From NCBI GenBank assembly GCA_963555705.1, contig OY743189.1, positions 2,125,501-2,189,500 on the forward strand: a stretch of 64,000 nucleotides of DNA, given 5' to 3'. This DNA comes from Ligustrum vulgare. Taxonomy: Eukaryota > Streptophyta > Magnoliopsida > Lamiales > Oleaceae. This document shows, one piece after another, positions 32,716-44,942 of the stretch. How positions within the stretch are numbered: the first letter of the stretch is position 1; each line of letters opens with the position of its first letter. Below the pieces are notes generated by a model, which saw only the letters and a list, made by a program, of their open reading frames with translations, had not been told where the DNA came from and ran no database searches. The translations under genes and the position numbers were made by a program.

Positions 32716-33942
32716 ATGATTATTCTGTCAACAATTGTAAAAAACGTAGTGTTGACCATTCCGGTGTCATTTAGCCTATTAAAACGATTGATAATTAAAG
32801 ATGTATGTAATAAAGTTGGCCTTAAATCTCAACGTTTGATGCATGAACCGGTTGTTGTTGCATTGTTATATGCGCACCAACATAGGCATAAAGTGCACAA
32901 TAACACGTGTTATGTAAGTAAAAAGAATGCATTTATTTTCGATATGGGTGCTAGGTTTTGTGATGTAGTTGTCGTATGCATAACAAATGGAACAATTCCC
33001 AATTCTCGGCACTTGCTCGAAAGTACCTTAGGACGGGAAGAAGTACTTCAAAATACAATTTGCTACATCTTACCCAATATTGATAGTTACTTTTCGAAAC
33101 ACTGGTCCTTTGAAACCAGTGTAATGGGAAAGCTTCGAAATGCCACACATGATGTGATCCTCAACCTATCAACCATTGACAATAAGGAAATTTTTGCAAT
33201 CATAAGAAGAACAAAAATAATAAGAAAGGTCCTATGTAGAAAAGATTTCAAGCGAGCCAACGCTGAAGTGTTTAAGAAATATGAGAGTATGATCCGTCAA
33301 TGCTTACATGATGCAAACATGGACGAAATACATGATGTAATTCTTGTTGATGGTTGCTCTCGTATTCCAAGGATAAGCGAAATAGTCACTAGTATATGCG
33401 GAAGAAAAATTATTTACTCGGGAATGAATAGGCTGGAGGCTGCTGTGCGAAGGGAAGCAGTGATAGGTGCAGTGCATTGTGGCTTTCCAAATGATTTGGG
33501 AAATTTATTCTCGTATCAATTACCAATAGCTTCAATGAGCATTGGAATTTTAGCCCATGCAAACCGCATTGAATGCATTTTACCCAGAAATACTCCTTAC
33601 GAGCAAGAGGAGATGAGATGTTCACGACGATGAGATAAGCAGACCGAGGCATTGATTATCGTTTATGAGGGTGATGAAGAGGAAGTTCAAAAGATCCATC
33701 TCTTAGGGTATTTCAAGCTTATTGGGATACCTCATGCTCCAGAAGGTCGTCCAATTATTAAAGTGTTAATAGACTACTCATCTTCAACTCGTCTGTGTGT
33801 TCATGCGGGGATAGACGTTATCAATGAGACTTTTCTTGTTATTAAGGTAATGATGCCAACTGATGCTTGGCAAAAATTTAGTGCTAAAGAGCTAAGGAGA
33901 ATTTATGATTCTACTTTAAATTTGGTCAAGTTGCAACGCTGA
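32716..33942 (+). pseudogene. Hsp70-like pseudogene, left arm
   Basis: Two frames (32716-33633 and 33652-33942) make up a degraded Hsp70. Recognised phrases are VKNVVLTIPVSF and LMHEPVVVALLYA (nucleotide-binding domain; family NEPxAAAxAYG). Next comes FDMGARFCDVVV, where the phosphate loop DLGGGTFDV has lost its GGGT. VDGCSRIPRISEIV follows, then the substrate-binding start HLLGYFKLIGIPHAPEGRPIIKV. Wording such as LLYA suggests the short Arabidopsis Hsp70-8-like subgroup, with modest certainty. A frameshift lies near 33620-33650. The N-terminal about 130 residues of the ATPase domain are missing, though MAGKKIFSP-like sequence survives at about 32560. It is not a working chaperone. Confidence 0.75.
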
Positions 33943-34304
33943 GATGTAGGAATATTACAGCCTCTCGTGTAATAATGTGTTTCGAATGTTGCGTGGAGAT
34001 GTAATTAGGATCAAAACACCAATTTGCCTTCTGGTTTGGCCTCCAATCGGGACGAAAAACTAGACTACATGTTGCAGATGGGAATGGGCGTCCTACCCTT
34101 TCAGACGCTATATTGCAGTTGGGAACAGTAGGATGGCATATTAAGCTTAATTCATAGTCTTTGATCCTAATTATATCTTCACGTAGCATTCCAAACACGT
34201 TATTACACAAGAGGTCGTAATATTCTTACATCTCAGTGTTGCAACTTGGAAAAATTCAAAGTAGAACCATATGTTCTACTCAGTTCCTGAACACAGCATT
34301 GTTG

Positions 34305-35332
34305 TCAAGCATCAACTAGGGTTAGCATCATTACATTAATAACAGGAAAAGTCTCATCGATAACGTCTATCCCAGCGGGAACACACAAATGAGTTGAAGA
34401 TGAGTAGTCTATCCACACTTTAATAACTAGAAGACCTTTTAGAGCCGAAGGTATCCCAATAAGCTTGAAATACCTTAAGAGATGGCTCTTTTGAACTTTC
34501 TCTTCATTTCCCTCATAAAAAATAATCAGTGCCTTTGTCTTCTTATCACTCATCGTCGTGAACATCTCCTCACCTCTTGCTAGTAATTGGGTATTTCTAG
34601 GTAAAATGCGTTCAATGCGGTTTCCATCGACTAAAGTTCCAATGCTTATTGAAGTTGTTGGTAATTGATATAGGATTAAATTTCTCAAATCATTTGAAAA
34701 GCCACAACGCATTGCACCTACCATTGCTTCCCTCACGCAGCAGCCTCCAGCCTATTCATTCTCGAGTAAATAGTTTTTCTTCCACATATATCGGTGACTA
34801 TTTCGTTTATCTTTAGGATATGAGAGCAATCACGAAAAAGAATTACATCATCTATTTTATCCACATTTGCATCATGTAAGTATTGATGGATCATAATCTC
34901 ACATTTTTTTAAAAACTTCAGTGTTGGCTTGCTCAAAATCTTTTCTACTTAGGACATTTCTTATTATTTCTGTTTATATGACTATAGAAATTTCCACATT
35001 GTCATGAGTTGATAGCCTAAGGATCCATCATGTGTGGAATCTCGAAGCTGTCCCATTACACTTGTTTCAAATGATTAGTATTTCGAGAAATAACTATCAA
35101 TATTAGGTAAGATGTAGTGCATCGTATTTTGAAGTACGTCATCCCTTCCTAAGGTACTTCCGACCAAGCTCCAAGCATCGGAAATTGTTCCATTTGTTGT
35201 GCATACTACATCTACATCACAAAACTCAACACCCATATTGAAAATTAATGCATTCTTTTCACTTACATGACACATGTTATTGTGCACTTTCTGCTTTTGC
35301 TGGTTCACATATAACAACAGCAATCGGTTCAT
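34305..35332 (-). pseudogene. Hsp70-like pseudogene, right arm
   Basis: Reverse-complement partner of the left-arm copy, in three pieces: 35332-35075, 34936-34733 and 34736-34305. It keeps MNRLLLLYVNQQKQKVHNN, FNMGVEFCDVDVV, ILPNIDSYFSKY, VILFRDCSHILKINEIV, MFTTMSDKKTKALIIFYEGNEEKVQKSHLLRYFKLIGIP and LVIKVWIDYSSSTHLCV. The junction around ARGEEMFTTM is in frame here but broken on the left arm, so the two copies have decayed independently. Sequence between the first two pieces is reduced compared with the left arm. Confidence 0.75.
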
Positions 35333-35762
35333 GCATCAAACGTCGAAATTTAATGCCAACTTTATTACATACTTCTTTAATTAGTATTCGTTCAAACTAA
35401 ATGACCCCACTCCTTATCCTAGGGCTGAAGAGCCTTTTCCTCGCCATTCATCGACTCTTAGGTTCAAAGAAATATTGTTATAAGAGTGGGGGATTGTCCT
35501 TTGATGACTCCCTTTCTTAATTTTTCTTCATGAACTGCATTTCTATTTTCTGGATTCTTCCACTAGCTTCCTTATATTACACAACACTAATATGAACCAA
35601 ATGGTTTTTATTCATTTCAATTCAGTATTTTTTATTAACATGTCTCGTGGATTTTAAAATTAAATTTTTAGTAGATTTTGATATAATTAATTAATAAAAT
35701 ATGTGACTTAAAATTTGTGGGTGATATAAAGCGAATGTTGAAAATTAATTGTTGACTTTGTG

Positions 35763-36440
35763 ATGTGATCCAAGGTTGGAGGACAAAAGAGAAATCAAGC
35801 TACAGACAATGCAACAGTAATTTACATGGAAAAATGAACAAGTTTCATATTGGGCACGAAGCAAGAATCAAAACGGATTAAATCACTTCAAGGAGTCGAA
35901 GGGGAAGCAGGCCAAGAAACCACGCAATTGTGCGGCGTAAGGTTCAAAAATTTAACCAAAAGTTTAAGACCCAACAACGCAATCATGCGACATATGGCCA
36001 CGCGATCGCGCTATTCATTCCTGTTGGGTTTCTCTAGTTTTTTATTCTATTTTCGTTTTAGTTTATTATTTCCACAAATTAGAGCTCAATAGCGGCTAGT
36101 CCTAGTTTATCTTGTTTTTGAGTTTATATTATCAATTTCTATCATTGTAAACGTGGAACTTTGATATTATTGAATTAAATTTGAGTGTTTTCTCTAAAAA
36201 AGTCAGGAATTCATTTTCTTGAATAACCAATGAACTTATCAAAAATTCTTGAATCTTTGTGGAACCCCTACCAGAACTTATCAAGGAATTGGACAATTCT
36301 TGAGGCGTTCAACAACCTTAGTTATTATCCCACATCGTCAATCTTGCATCGTGAATATTGGGTCAATGTCCTATCATCTATTTCCTTGTTATTTTTCATT
36401 CTTGTTATTTTAGTTAGTCTGGATTTAGATCTTTCCTTTT
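35763..36440 (+). repeat. Gypsy LTR, related to the ACGGCCGT family
   Basis: It starts near TGATCCAAGG and runs through 'tcattgtaaacg', 'gaacttatcaaggaattggacaa' and 'ggatttagatctttcc', which parallel the 23406 LTR. Its upstream part has GCAATTGTGCGG and CACGCGATCGCGC palindromic words (about 35925-36012) in place of ACGGCCGT. The end is lost in a deletion that joins it to the reverse transcriptase remnant. Confidence 0.55.
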
Positions 36441-37680
36441 AACCCCGAGGAGACAAAGGCACTTCAAAATAAGGTGGAGGAATTGATGAGTAAGGGGTAT
36501 GTGAGGAAAAGTATGAGTCCTTGTGCCTAGCCAGTATTACTTGATCCAAAGAAAGATGGAACCTAGAGAATGTGTGTTGATTGCTTGGCCATTTACAACA
36601 TAACAGTAAAGTATTATCATCCTATTCTTTGGTTAGATGATATGTTGGATGATTATCGAGCATGCATATTTAGTAAGGAAGGAGATGAATGGAAAACCGC
36701 TTTTAAAACAAAATAAAGCTTGTATGAATGGTTAGTCAAGCCCTTTGGACATACTAATGCACCTAGCACATTTATTCGATTGATGAACCATGCTTTGCAT
36801 GCATTCATAGGTAAATTTGTAGTTGTTTACTTCGATTATATCTTGATTTATAGTAAAGACTTAGGTGAGCATATATAAAATGTAAGATGTGTACTTTTGG
36901 TGTTAAGACAAGAACAACTTTATGCCAATTTTAAAAAGTGTACATTTTGATTGGTAAAATTTGTCTTTCTAGATGATGTACTTAGGGCAAAAGGAATAGA
37001 AGTAGAAGAAGAGAAAATCAAGACTATTAAAGAATTGTCAACACCTAAAAGCATAATTGAGGTTAAGACCTTTCACGGTTTGTCTGGTTTTTGTAGGCAT
37101 TTTTTTTAGCACAATTGTCACACCACTCACAGAAGTTTTCAAGAAAAGTGTGGGACTTAAACGGGGCATTGAATAAAATCATGTATTTAATACTATTAAA
37201 GATAGGTTGTGTGGCACCGATTTTATCACTTCGTAACTTTGACAAAGCTTTTGAGACTGAGTGAGATGCTTCAAGGATAGGTATCGAATCTAATTTAATG
37301 TAGTATAGGAAACCGATAGCTATCTTTAGTGAAAAGCTAGGGCAGCACTCAACTATCCTACACATGAATGAGTTGTATGCAATTGTTCGAGCTTTTGGAG
37401 ACATGACAACACTACTTATATAGCCAAGGGAGTTCATGATCTACACCGACCATGAGTTATTAAAGCATTTGAGAGGTCAAGGTAAGCTAAACAAGAAGCA
37501 TATTGAGATATTCCCATATGTTGTCTAGTATAAACAAGATAAGGAAAACATAGTAGTGGATGAATTGTAGAGAAGGTATGTACTTCTAACCTTCTTAAGT
37601 GCTAAATTGCATGGATTTGAATATATTAAAGACATGTATGCTAGTGACCTGGATTTTTCTAATATATATTAATCATGTGG
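36441..37680 (+). pseudogene. Ty3/Gypsy reverse transcriptase and RNase H relic
   Basis: Conceptual reading gives [53 protein letters not shown] and then [12 protein letters not shown] (36817-36852). The catalytic pair FDD is now FDY, so the active site is broken. IEVEEEKIKTIKELSTPKS and a 'GLSGFCRHF' phrase follow, then a degraded RNase H ending in YVLLTFLSAKLHGFEYIKDMY. Many stops and frameshifts occur. The relic follows the LTR without gag, protease or primer site, so a deletion removed them. Confidence 0.75.
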
Positions 37681-38640
37681 TAAAGGCTTTAGATAGGTTC
37701 TTTAGGCATGATGATTTTTCTAATATATAAGCATCATGTACGCTAAAGGTAAGTATTTATATGAGCCCAAGAATTCTTAAAATTATGCAAAAACAGACCC
37801 CAAAAATAAATCAAAGAAAAAGATTTAGTTTACAAAAACTGAAACTTCGCTGCCTGAATTGCATTACAATCTGCTTTAAATCTATGTTGCCTTACAATCT
37901 CAAGATCCAGACCACGAACACAAGTCCAAACTAATGTCTGTTGATCGTCGAAGAAGGTCTTATAACTAGGTCGAGAGCAAAGAGAGTCAATGAAGCAATG
38001 TGGCTATTTGTTCGAGCAACATTGGATGAAACAACAATCTTGGTGAGCAAAGGAGCAAGTTTCATGTTGGGCTCGAATTGGGAATCAAAATGGATCAACT
38101 TAATTCAAGTACTTGAGGAAGGGATCGAAATGACAAGGCATGCAATCACATGCCTATGAAAGAAGGCGATCACGCGAGACCTGTTTTGAAAGCAAAGATT
38201 GACCCAACTTGGGCAAGCGATCGTCGACTCTGGCTACATGATATTTCGTGAATTTTGTTTAATTTTATTTGTGTTTTGAAATATTTACTCTCCTAATTGA
38301 ACTTTAGGCCTAATTTTGTCCCTCATGCATATAAAAGGGATTACTTTGTTTATCATCCATTTACAAAACTTTGAGATATATTCGAGAGAATAATTATTTT
38401 CCAACTTGTTCTTTGTTGAACTAATTTGAACTTTTCGAGGTTTATTTTCTTGTGACATTCAAACAATTTTGAGCTAGATTCCTAAGTCTTGTGATCAAGA
38501 GGTTGACATATCCTAGTTATTGTGTTTGTTGTTTGGTTCATTAATTTTGAATCAAACTCAAAACATTGGTTTATTGGATTTCTAGGGTTCGTTATTAATC
38601 TTGTGTGGATTTCGTATGCTTCCTTCATATGCGATCACAA
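37681..38640 (+). repeat. LTR-like relic
   Basis: It repeats the wording of the 35763 LTR ('gcaagtttcatgttgggctcgaattggga', then 'gcaatcacatgcc' and 'gcgatcacgcgag'). A leader of 'catccatttacaaaac' and 'gaacttttcgagg' phrases follows. TATA-like 'catataaaagg' is at about 38327-38337. Probably a diverged LTR of the same Gypsy lineage. Ends not defined. Confidence 0.4.
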
Positions 38641-39787
38641 GGGCTAAAGTGGTCCCTTCTATTCACTAAAATTGTGTACCGCAAGTACACGAGTCTGGGT
38701 TATCGATCACACGGAGAGTTTATACTCAATTACATCCTAATTAATTTAATTTTAACAACGAAGACACACAGTAATTTTTTTGATTTTTTTGTAAATGCAA
38801 AACATAAATAAGCTAACTTTAAATTCTGACAAAAATAAGGAAAATTGAAGATTAAAAAGTTGGGATTCAAGATTTCACTTAACTATTACTTAACTAATAT
38901 GCATTTTGTAAATGAAATAAACTACTTAAGATAAACAAATGCATGGCAATAATCATAAATTCAACTACACAATAATAAATAAATAAACAAACTTAAAATA
39001 ACGAAGTGAAGTTTAAGTTACATCAATCATCTCAACAAAATACTCTTTAGCCCATAATGAAATAACACCACCATATAATATTTAATATAGTTATTCCAAT
39101 AAAGAGTTAAATACAAAATATTAATAACAAGATAATAAAGAAAACTTCCTTCTAAGTTGATTTTTGAGTTGAATGTTCTTATATTTCTTCGCATTGGGTT
39201 AATTTTTTCCTTTCTCATTCAATGTCTTTGTTCACTTATTTTGTTAAGTGCAAAATGTACCGTAATTGTACGAATCTTGTCAATAAAGTGGGACAATGGG
39301 TCCGGATTATCGTTCCCAAAAGGATAGATATTAAATATCGAATTATGTTAATTCTCACTTTATTTGAACAAACAAATGATTTTGATATTTTTAAACCAAA
39401 ATAAAAAATTAAACTAAATAAATGCAATAATGACGAAAACACGAATGACAAGATGTTTTTCTAAAGTGATTGTAAAGTGTTGAAATTCACGATTCTACCA
39501 TAACCAATAATATTAATTTCATTCCTCAAGTTTTATTCCTATAGTCGATCGAATTCATGATTACATATTAAAATTTCTCTCTCGAGTTTAAATCAATACT
39601 ACTTAACTAAGTCAATCATTTATCTATATGGGTCAGAGTAAGCCTTAACTATATGCACAAAACATAAGAATTCAAAATTGATCGCATGCAACCACAAATT
39701 CGTATATCTATCTTTTTGGAGAAATTTTCGAATTTATTACCATGGTCTAGGTTATTAACATAGCTCTGAGATTATGAAAACAACTGA
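38641..39787 (-). repeat. Relic, inverted copy of part of 40930-42300
   Basis: Reverse-complement reading of 39480-39787 matches 40935-41260 ('aaaaagatagagatatgaatttgtggttgcatg', 'aactcgagaga' and others). 'accgcaagtacacgag' at 38678 recalls 'gtacacttgc' at 42309. No gene seen. Confidence 0.4.
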
Positions 39788-41281
39788 TAAGTGTATTTTA
39801 TACACTTATTTATCTGTCAAAATTAGGATATTATATTGTTTTCATGAATAAACTCTACTTAGTTGTATTTATTTTCTTTATTTCAGGTTTTATCCCAAAA
39901 AATTAAGAGAATGGAAGAATTGAAGCAAATTCGTGAAAATTGGATGAAAAGTTGAACTAAATCATGCAAATAAAGTTGATGAAGTAAAATGGATGAGCTA
40001 AAGTGGGGGAAGGAACAGGTTCAAGGACTTAATTTAAGATTATTGAGAGTTTGAAAAGAAATTAAAGAAAATTAGAAGTTAAAGAACTAAAGTGCACAAA
40101 TCAAATGAAGAAGGACCAAATTGCAAATATTCAATGATTCATTCGGACCACAATACGATGCTTGAAGATTGCTAGGATTCGATTGGATACAATTAGAAGT
40201 TAAAAAAGTAATGAAATATGATAAGAATATTACCATACAAAAAGTAATGAAATATGATTCCAATCACACAAGATTTTTGGGCAGATTTTTAGCTGGGCAT
40301 TGAGACTTGATTTTGGAGTAGTAAACGTTCGAATTAGTAAAAGTGTATTTCATAAATAATTGTAACCCTTTAAGTTCTCTTTCTAATAAACTTTGAATCA
40401 CCTCAATCGGATAAGAGAAGAAAAAGTTATGAACAAAATACTGAATGCCATGCAGATACATAAAGATGTGCGCGCAAATGTAACTTCACTTGTTCGATTG
40501 GAATTCTTTTGGAAACCAATTTGAACGTGAGTTTCAACCATTATTCTGGAAAACCCATAAAGGAGGCACAAAAGATTAGATCTAAAACTCTCTCTTTTCC
40601 ACAAAAAAAATAAATAAATAAATAAATCCACAAGAAAACATCCAATTAAAAGGGGAAAAGACAAGGGATTTCGAAGAACACTTAGAGTTTGAGCAAATTA
40701 TTGGTGTAAGAAGATGTTTATCCTTCAATTCTCCAAATCTAGGGTTTTATTTACTTTGTTTTGTCTTGTTTTTATTTTCAAGAACATAAGTAGCTAGATT
40801 TAATACTGGGATTGATGATGTAGATTTAATATTTCTAGTTTTAATTTCAATTCTTAAGTTCGGATTTTTATTGTTTTCATGTATTGATTTTACTTTATTT
40901 TTAATGCTTGAATTAATTGGCAACTAGTTCATTATTTATTGGTTGTTTTTATAATCTTAGAGGTGAGTTAACAATTAGATCATGTAGTAAAATTCGGTAA
41001 TTTCAACAAAAAGATAGAGATATGAATTTGTGGTTGCATGTGATCAAATTTGAATTCCGAAGTAATTTAATGCACTTGGCTAAGGAAGAATTATGACCCG
41101 CTGTAGAGATACATGGTTGATTTAGTTAAATATGCCAAATTTGAACTCGAGAGAGGTAAATTATATATATAAGTGATTTCGATCAAATACAATTTTAGAA
41201 AATAATTTGAGATATGAAATTAAGCTAGAGTATTATTTCAAAATTATTAATTCCAATAGTCATTTATTGTTAAGAAAATGT
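39788..41281 (+). repeat. Hairpin-start LTR family (TGATAAGTG...), plus copy
   Basis: Starts TGATAAGTGTATTTTATACACTTA, in which AAGTGTA and TACACTT form a perfect hairpin. Related starts are at 43242 (minus), 44219 (minus) and 63751 (plus). After it come phrases about 'aattagaagttaaagaactaaagtgcac' and a leader. No ORF of note. Confidence 0.45.
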
Positions 41282-42042
41282 GTTGAATCCAAGCCCAAAG
41301 AGAGGTACATTGATCCACTAGCAAGGGCCCAACTAAGGCCCAACGGACCGTGACCCATAGCTGAGGTCTGAAATATCACCTTGGGTCCGATTCCGAGGTG
41401 GTGGGTCAAGCGAACATTTTTAGCCGAACTGATTTACACTTGGCCGATGTGCTTTATACTCAGCCGGGGTGCTTTACGGCAGTGACCAGAAGAGAGATAG
41501 AGTCAGGGATGTGACACTGCCTTTACCAAGATGTGACAGGCGTCAATCCCCTACGAAATGTAGCAATGATTACGGTCAAAAAGCAAGGTTGTCACCTCCA
41601 AGAACTAGGATGAAGACAAATGTAAAGTATGCCACGTGTCATGATCCTAGACAACAGGTTCCTCTATAAATAGAGCACAATCGCCTCAAAGGAAAAGGTT
41701 AGCATTTTTACTCTCTTAACTAAATATTTACTCTCACTCCCTTTTCTCTCTTTTACACACTTATATTTCCCGCACTCAAATTATATTTGCTTGACATGGG
41801 CACTGACTTAGGCATCGGAGTGCAAACGGGAGTCACCTCGGCCCCCTTTGCAAACTGATTGTTTGTCACAGTGCGTAGGAGATCCACGTGTTCAAGAGGG
41901 AGGAACTGAAAGTGCAAACGGGAGTCACCTCGGCCCCCTTTGCAAACTGATTGTTTGTCACAGTACGCAAGAGATCCACGTGTTCAAGAGGGAGGAGCTG
42001 AAACGTGTTGGTCCAAGGTCTGGCCGGATTTTGCGGTCAACA
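41282..42042 (+). repeat. Probable solo LTR with internal tandem duplication
   Basis: It starts TGTTGAATCC and ends GCGGTCAACA (inverted TGTTGA/TCAACA). It is GC-richer than its surroundings and has a TATA box CTATAAATA at 41663-41671. A 92-bp unit is duplicated (41821-41912 and 41913-42004). Flanks AAATG and AAACT do not form a clear duplication. Confidence 0.55.
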
Positions 42043-43242
42043 AAACTCATTATTCAATTTTTTTGCTTTTATACTTTAAATCAGTTGTAATTAATTTAAT
42101 TCTTTATTTCTTATTTTATTTCAATTGTTTATTTTGTTAATTTCTCTATTTATTATTGTGTTTGGACTTCTTTTGCAATTTTATGTTCTTGGTTAGTTTT
42201 TGCCTCAGTCTAGGAATTTCAGAATCAAAGTGGAACGATAACAAATAAGTAGTCCTTGTGGGATCGAAAACTCGAACTCTAAAGTCCAATCTATTACTTG
42301 TTAAAGATATCGTACACTTGCAATATTCAAACAAAAAAAACCATAAAATCAATGAATTAGTACCAATTAATTCACGCATTAAACACAATAATAAAATCAA
42401 CATCTGCAACATAAACATAAACATAAAACTTGAAGTTTGAAATTAATAAAATAAAATTAGACTACACCGTTCATCCCAATTATTAAATTAGTTATACATC
42501 ACAAAAGAGTAATTAAACAATAAAAGTGAGAAAACATGACTGGGTTCATTGAATCAATGAAGAAGAAAACTATCTTGCACAAAGAAATTATCCTCCTATG
42601 AAGTCGTCATATCTCTTGCCTTGAATTCTCTTTTTAATTTCCTTCTCGCATCTTCAATGGATGGATGATTTGTGCAAGTATTTGAGAGAGAAAGAGTGCC
42701 CAAAATTTGTCTGTTTTCTTCTCTGTATTGCCTCTCCCAATAATGGTCGAGATTAGGGTTTAAAAAGTAGAAGAAACCATGTCAAACAAGGAAACACTCG
42801 TTGTGCCGAAAAACCAGGCAATCGCGTGGTTTTCCGTTTCCTATGCAATTTCCAACTTTTTGGTCCATTTAAGTTGGTCCTCTCTTTTAATTGAGCATCA
42901 AGTCCTCAACATCTTATTTGATCAATTTGACCCCAGAACTTCTGAATTTCCTCAATTAAGTCCTTTATTCTCTTCCTTTCTTACCCTCGATCTTCTTACT
43001 TCTTCCATGTTAGCACCAATTTGACTTTTGATTGACCTCTCCAACTTTCAAATTGTACAATTTAGCTCCATAACGCTCCAATTGACCTTTATTTTCTATA
43101 ATTTCTTCATTCATTAACTTTTGGGTATTTTTTGCAATAATAACAAATAACAACAAATTATGTAGAATTTATTCTTGAAGGACACTATAATATCCTAATT
43201 TTAGCGCATAAATAAGTGTATAAAATACATTTATCAATCTTC
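42043..43242 (-). repeat. Hairpin-start LTR family, minus copy
   Basis: Its right end reads, on the minus strand, TGATAAATGTATTTTATACACTTA and continues similarly to 39788 for about 60 bases. It contains GCAATCGCGTGG near 42820 in the putative U3. No gene found. The 81-codon frame at 42779-43024 has no recognisable domain. Confidence 0.4.
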
Positions 43243-44219
43243 AACAACTCAACATAATACATTATAATGTGCAACAAATACTATGTAAATAGATGAAAAG
43301 TTGAAATAACAATAATGAAAAACCTAAACAACAACGACGACAACAAAGAAAAATGCATTAAGAGAGAAAATATAGAGAAAATTACAAGAAAAATGAAAGA
43401 GGCATAATGAAAAGTCTAGACCTAATTTTTTTATTTTTTTTTTATTTATTTATTTTTTTTTTTTTTTTTGAAATGGGGAAGTGGTGTTTAAATACCAAAA
43501 ATTTCGAAACCTAAAAACCCTTAAAAGCATAAACAAACAGGCATTAAGCTAAAAATAACAAAAAATAGAAATTCAATTCTGGTAAGCGATCGCATGGGAA
43601 CAAGACATGCAATTGCATGGGCATGGAGGTTTAGAATCTGCTTGACTTTGGTCCACTCTTACGATCGCATGGTTCAAGCCATGCCACTCATCTTGCGATA
43701 ATTAAAGTCAGGTCCTCCATCTCTTGGTCTTCTTCGAATTATTTTCCACACTATGACTTTTATTACAAAAATGCCCCTGAAATATTTGCAATGATGGCCC
43801 TCCATCTTTTGAGATGTTGTGATTCAATCTTCAAACTTTTGATTTCTTTCAATTAGGTCCCTGAACATCAAATCTACCCTTCTTTTAGCTCAATTCTCTT
43901 CAATCTTGTCCGTTTTTCTTCCAATTAAGGTTGTACCTAAATGTACAAGATAAACTGAGATATTTGGAATGAAGGTCCTCCATTTTTTGAGATGTTCTGA
44001 TTCAATCCTCAAACTTTTGATTTCTTTCAATTAAGTCCCTGGACATCAAATCTTCCCTTCTATTAGCTCAATTCTCTTCAATCTTATCCATTTTCCTTCC
44101 AATTGAGGTTGTACCTAAATGTACAAGATAAACACAATTTATAAGTAGAAATTTGCTCCATTTGTCAATTTAAATATCAGTTTATAGGCTAAAATAAGTG
44201 TGCAAAGCACACTTATCAC
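43243..44219 (-). repeat. Hairpin-start LTR, minus, with palindromes and duplication
   Basis: On the minus strand it starts TGATAAGTGTGCTTTGCACACTTA. A 178-bp unit is tandemly duplicated (43778-43955 and 43956-44133). Then come palindromic words CATGCGATCG, CATGCAATTGCATG and CATGCGATCGC (43585-43675) and a TATA-like box (GGTATTTAAACACC, 43483-43496). The start matches 63751 onward on the plus strand. Confidence 0.55.
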
Positions 44220-44570
44220 CTTCTATTTTCAGTTTTTGTCCAGTTTAATTGCAGTTCCAGTCCTCCATTTTTTTGATGTCTTCAATTTAGTCCCTCAACT
44301 CTCATCTTCATTTCAATTTGGTCCTTTTATATTTGCACCATTGGTCCTTCAACTTTTGAGATGCTACAGATTGGCCCCCGCCTTGCCATTTCTATATGAT
44401 TTGGGTCCCCTTTTTTTGTTAAGCCTCTAAACACATCTCAATTCGAGCTTTTTCCTAACACAAACAAAATAAACACATAAATTAGAAATATCACAATAAA
44501 AAATTAATTACAATTTTCTAAATTAAAGGGAGAAATAAGTACAAAAATGAACTTATCAAGTATGTTTCCA
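44220..44570. other. AT-rich spacer
   Basis: C/T-rich sequence with repeated 'ttggtcc/agtccct' words of the kind found in LTR interiors. No gene. Confidence 0.3.
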
Positions 44571-44897
44571 TAACTGAAGATGGCAAAGAGATGATATGTT
44601 TGCAGTCTTTCTTGGAAGAATTTGGTAACAATTATCAAAAAGAGTGTATTGCATTGTGATAGCTAGAGTGTCATCCACTTAGCAAAGAATCCTGTTTATC
44701 ATGCAAGGACAAAGCATATATATGTTCGTTTTCATTTAATCAAATCAACTTTGAAGGATGAAGTCTTAACACGTATGAAGATTCAAGGAAATCAGAATTC
44801 GGCTTACATGTTGACGAAGGTTGTTCCAATTGAGAAACTAGAGTTGTGCACAATGCAACTTCAGTTTGACTTCTCTTTTGAAATTGAGTTGTTGTAG
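44571..44897 (+). pseudogene. Ty1/Copia RNase H C-terminal remnant
   Basis: Reading through stops and shifts gives KEMICLQSFLEEFG, HLAKNPVYHARTKHIYVRFHLI (the Copia RNase H signature with its TKHID block), KIQGNQNSAYMLTKVV and IEKLELCTMQL. This is the last part of a Copia polyprotein. It is followed at the right distance by an LTR. The 5' part of the element is gone. Confidence 0.75.
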
Positions 44898-44942
44898 TTG
44901 CAGAGGTGTTATTGATGGTGAATTAGTCTCCAAGTGAAAAAT

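Larger units (their letters stand above)
32264..35762. repeat. Large inverted repeat, arms about 1.75 and 1.6 kb
   Basis: The left arm 32264-34014 and right arm 34160-35762 are reverse-complement copies around a spacer of about 145 bases. Landmarks that pair are 'tagtggaagaatcc' (32445) with 'ggattcttccactag' (35553), and 'ggatcaaa' (34008) with 'tttgatcc' (34160). Each arm holds one decayed Hsp70-like gene pointing to the centre. The right arm carries internal deletions. Confidence 0.85.
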
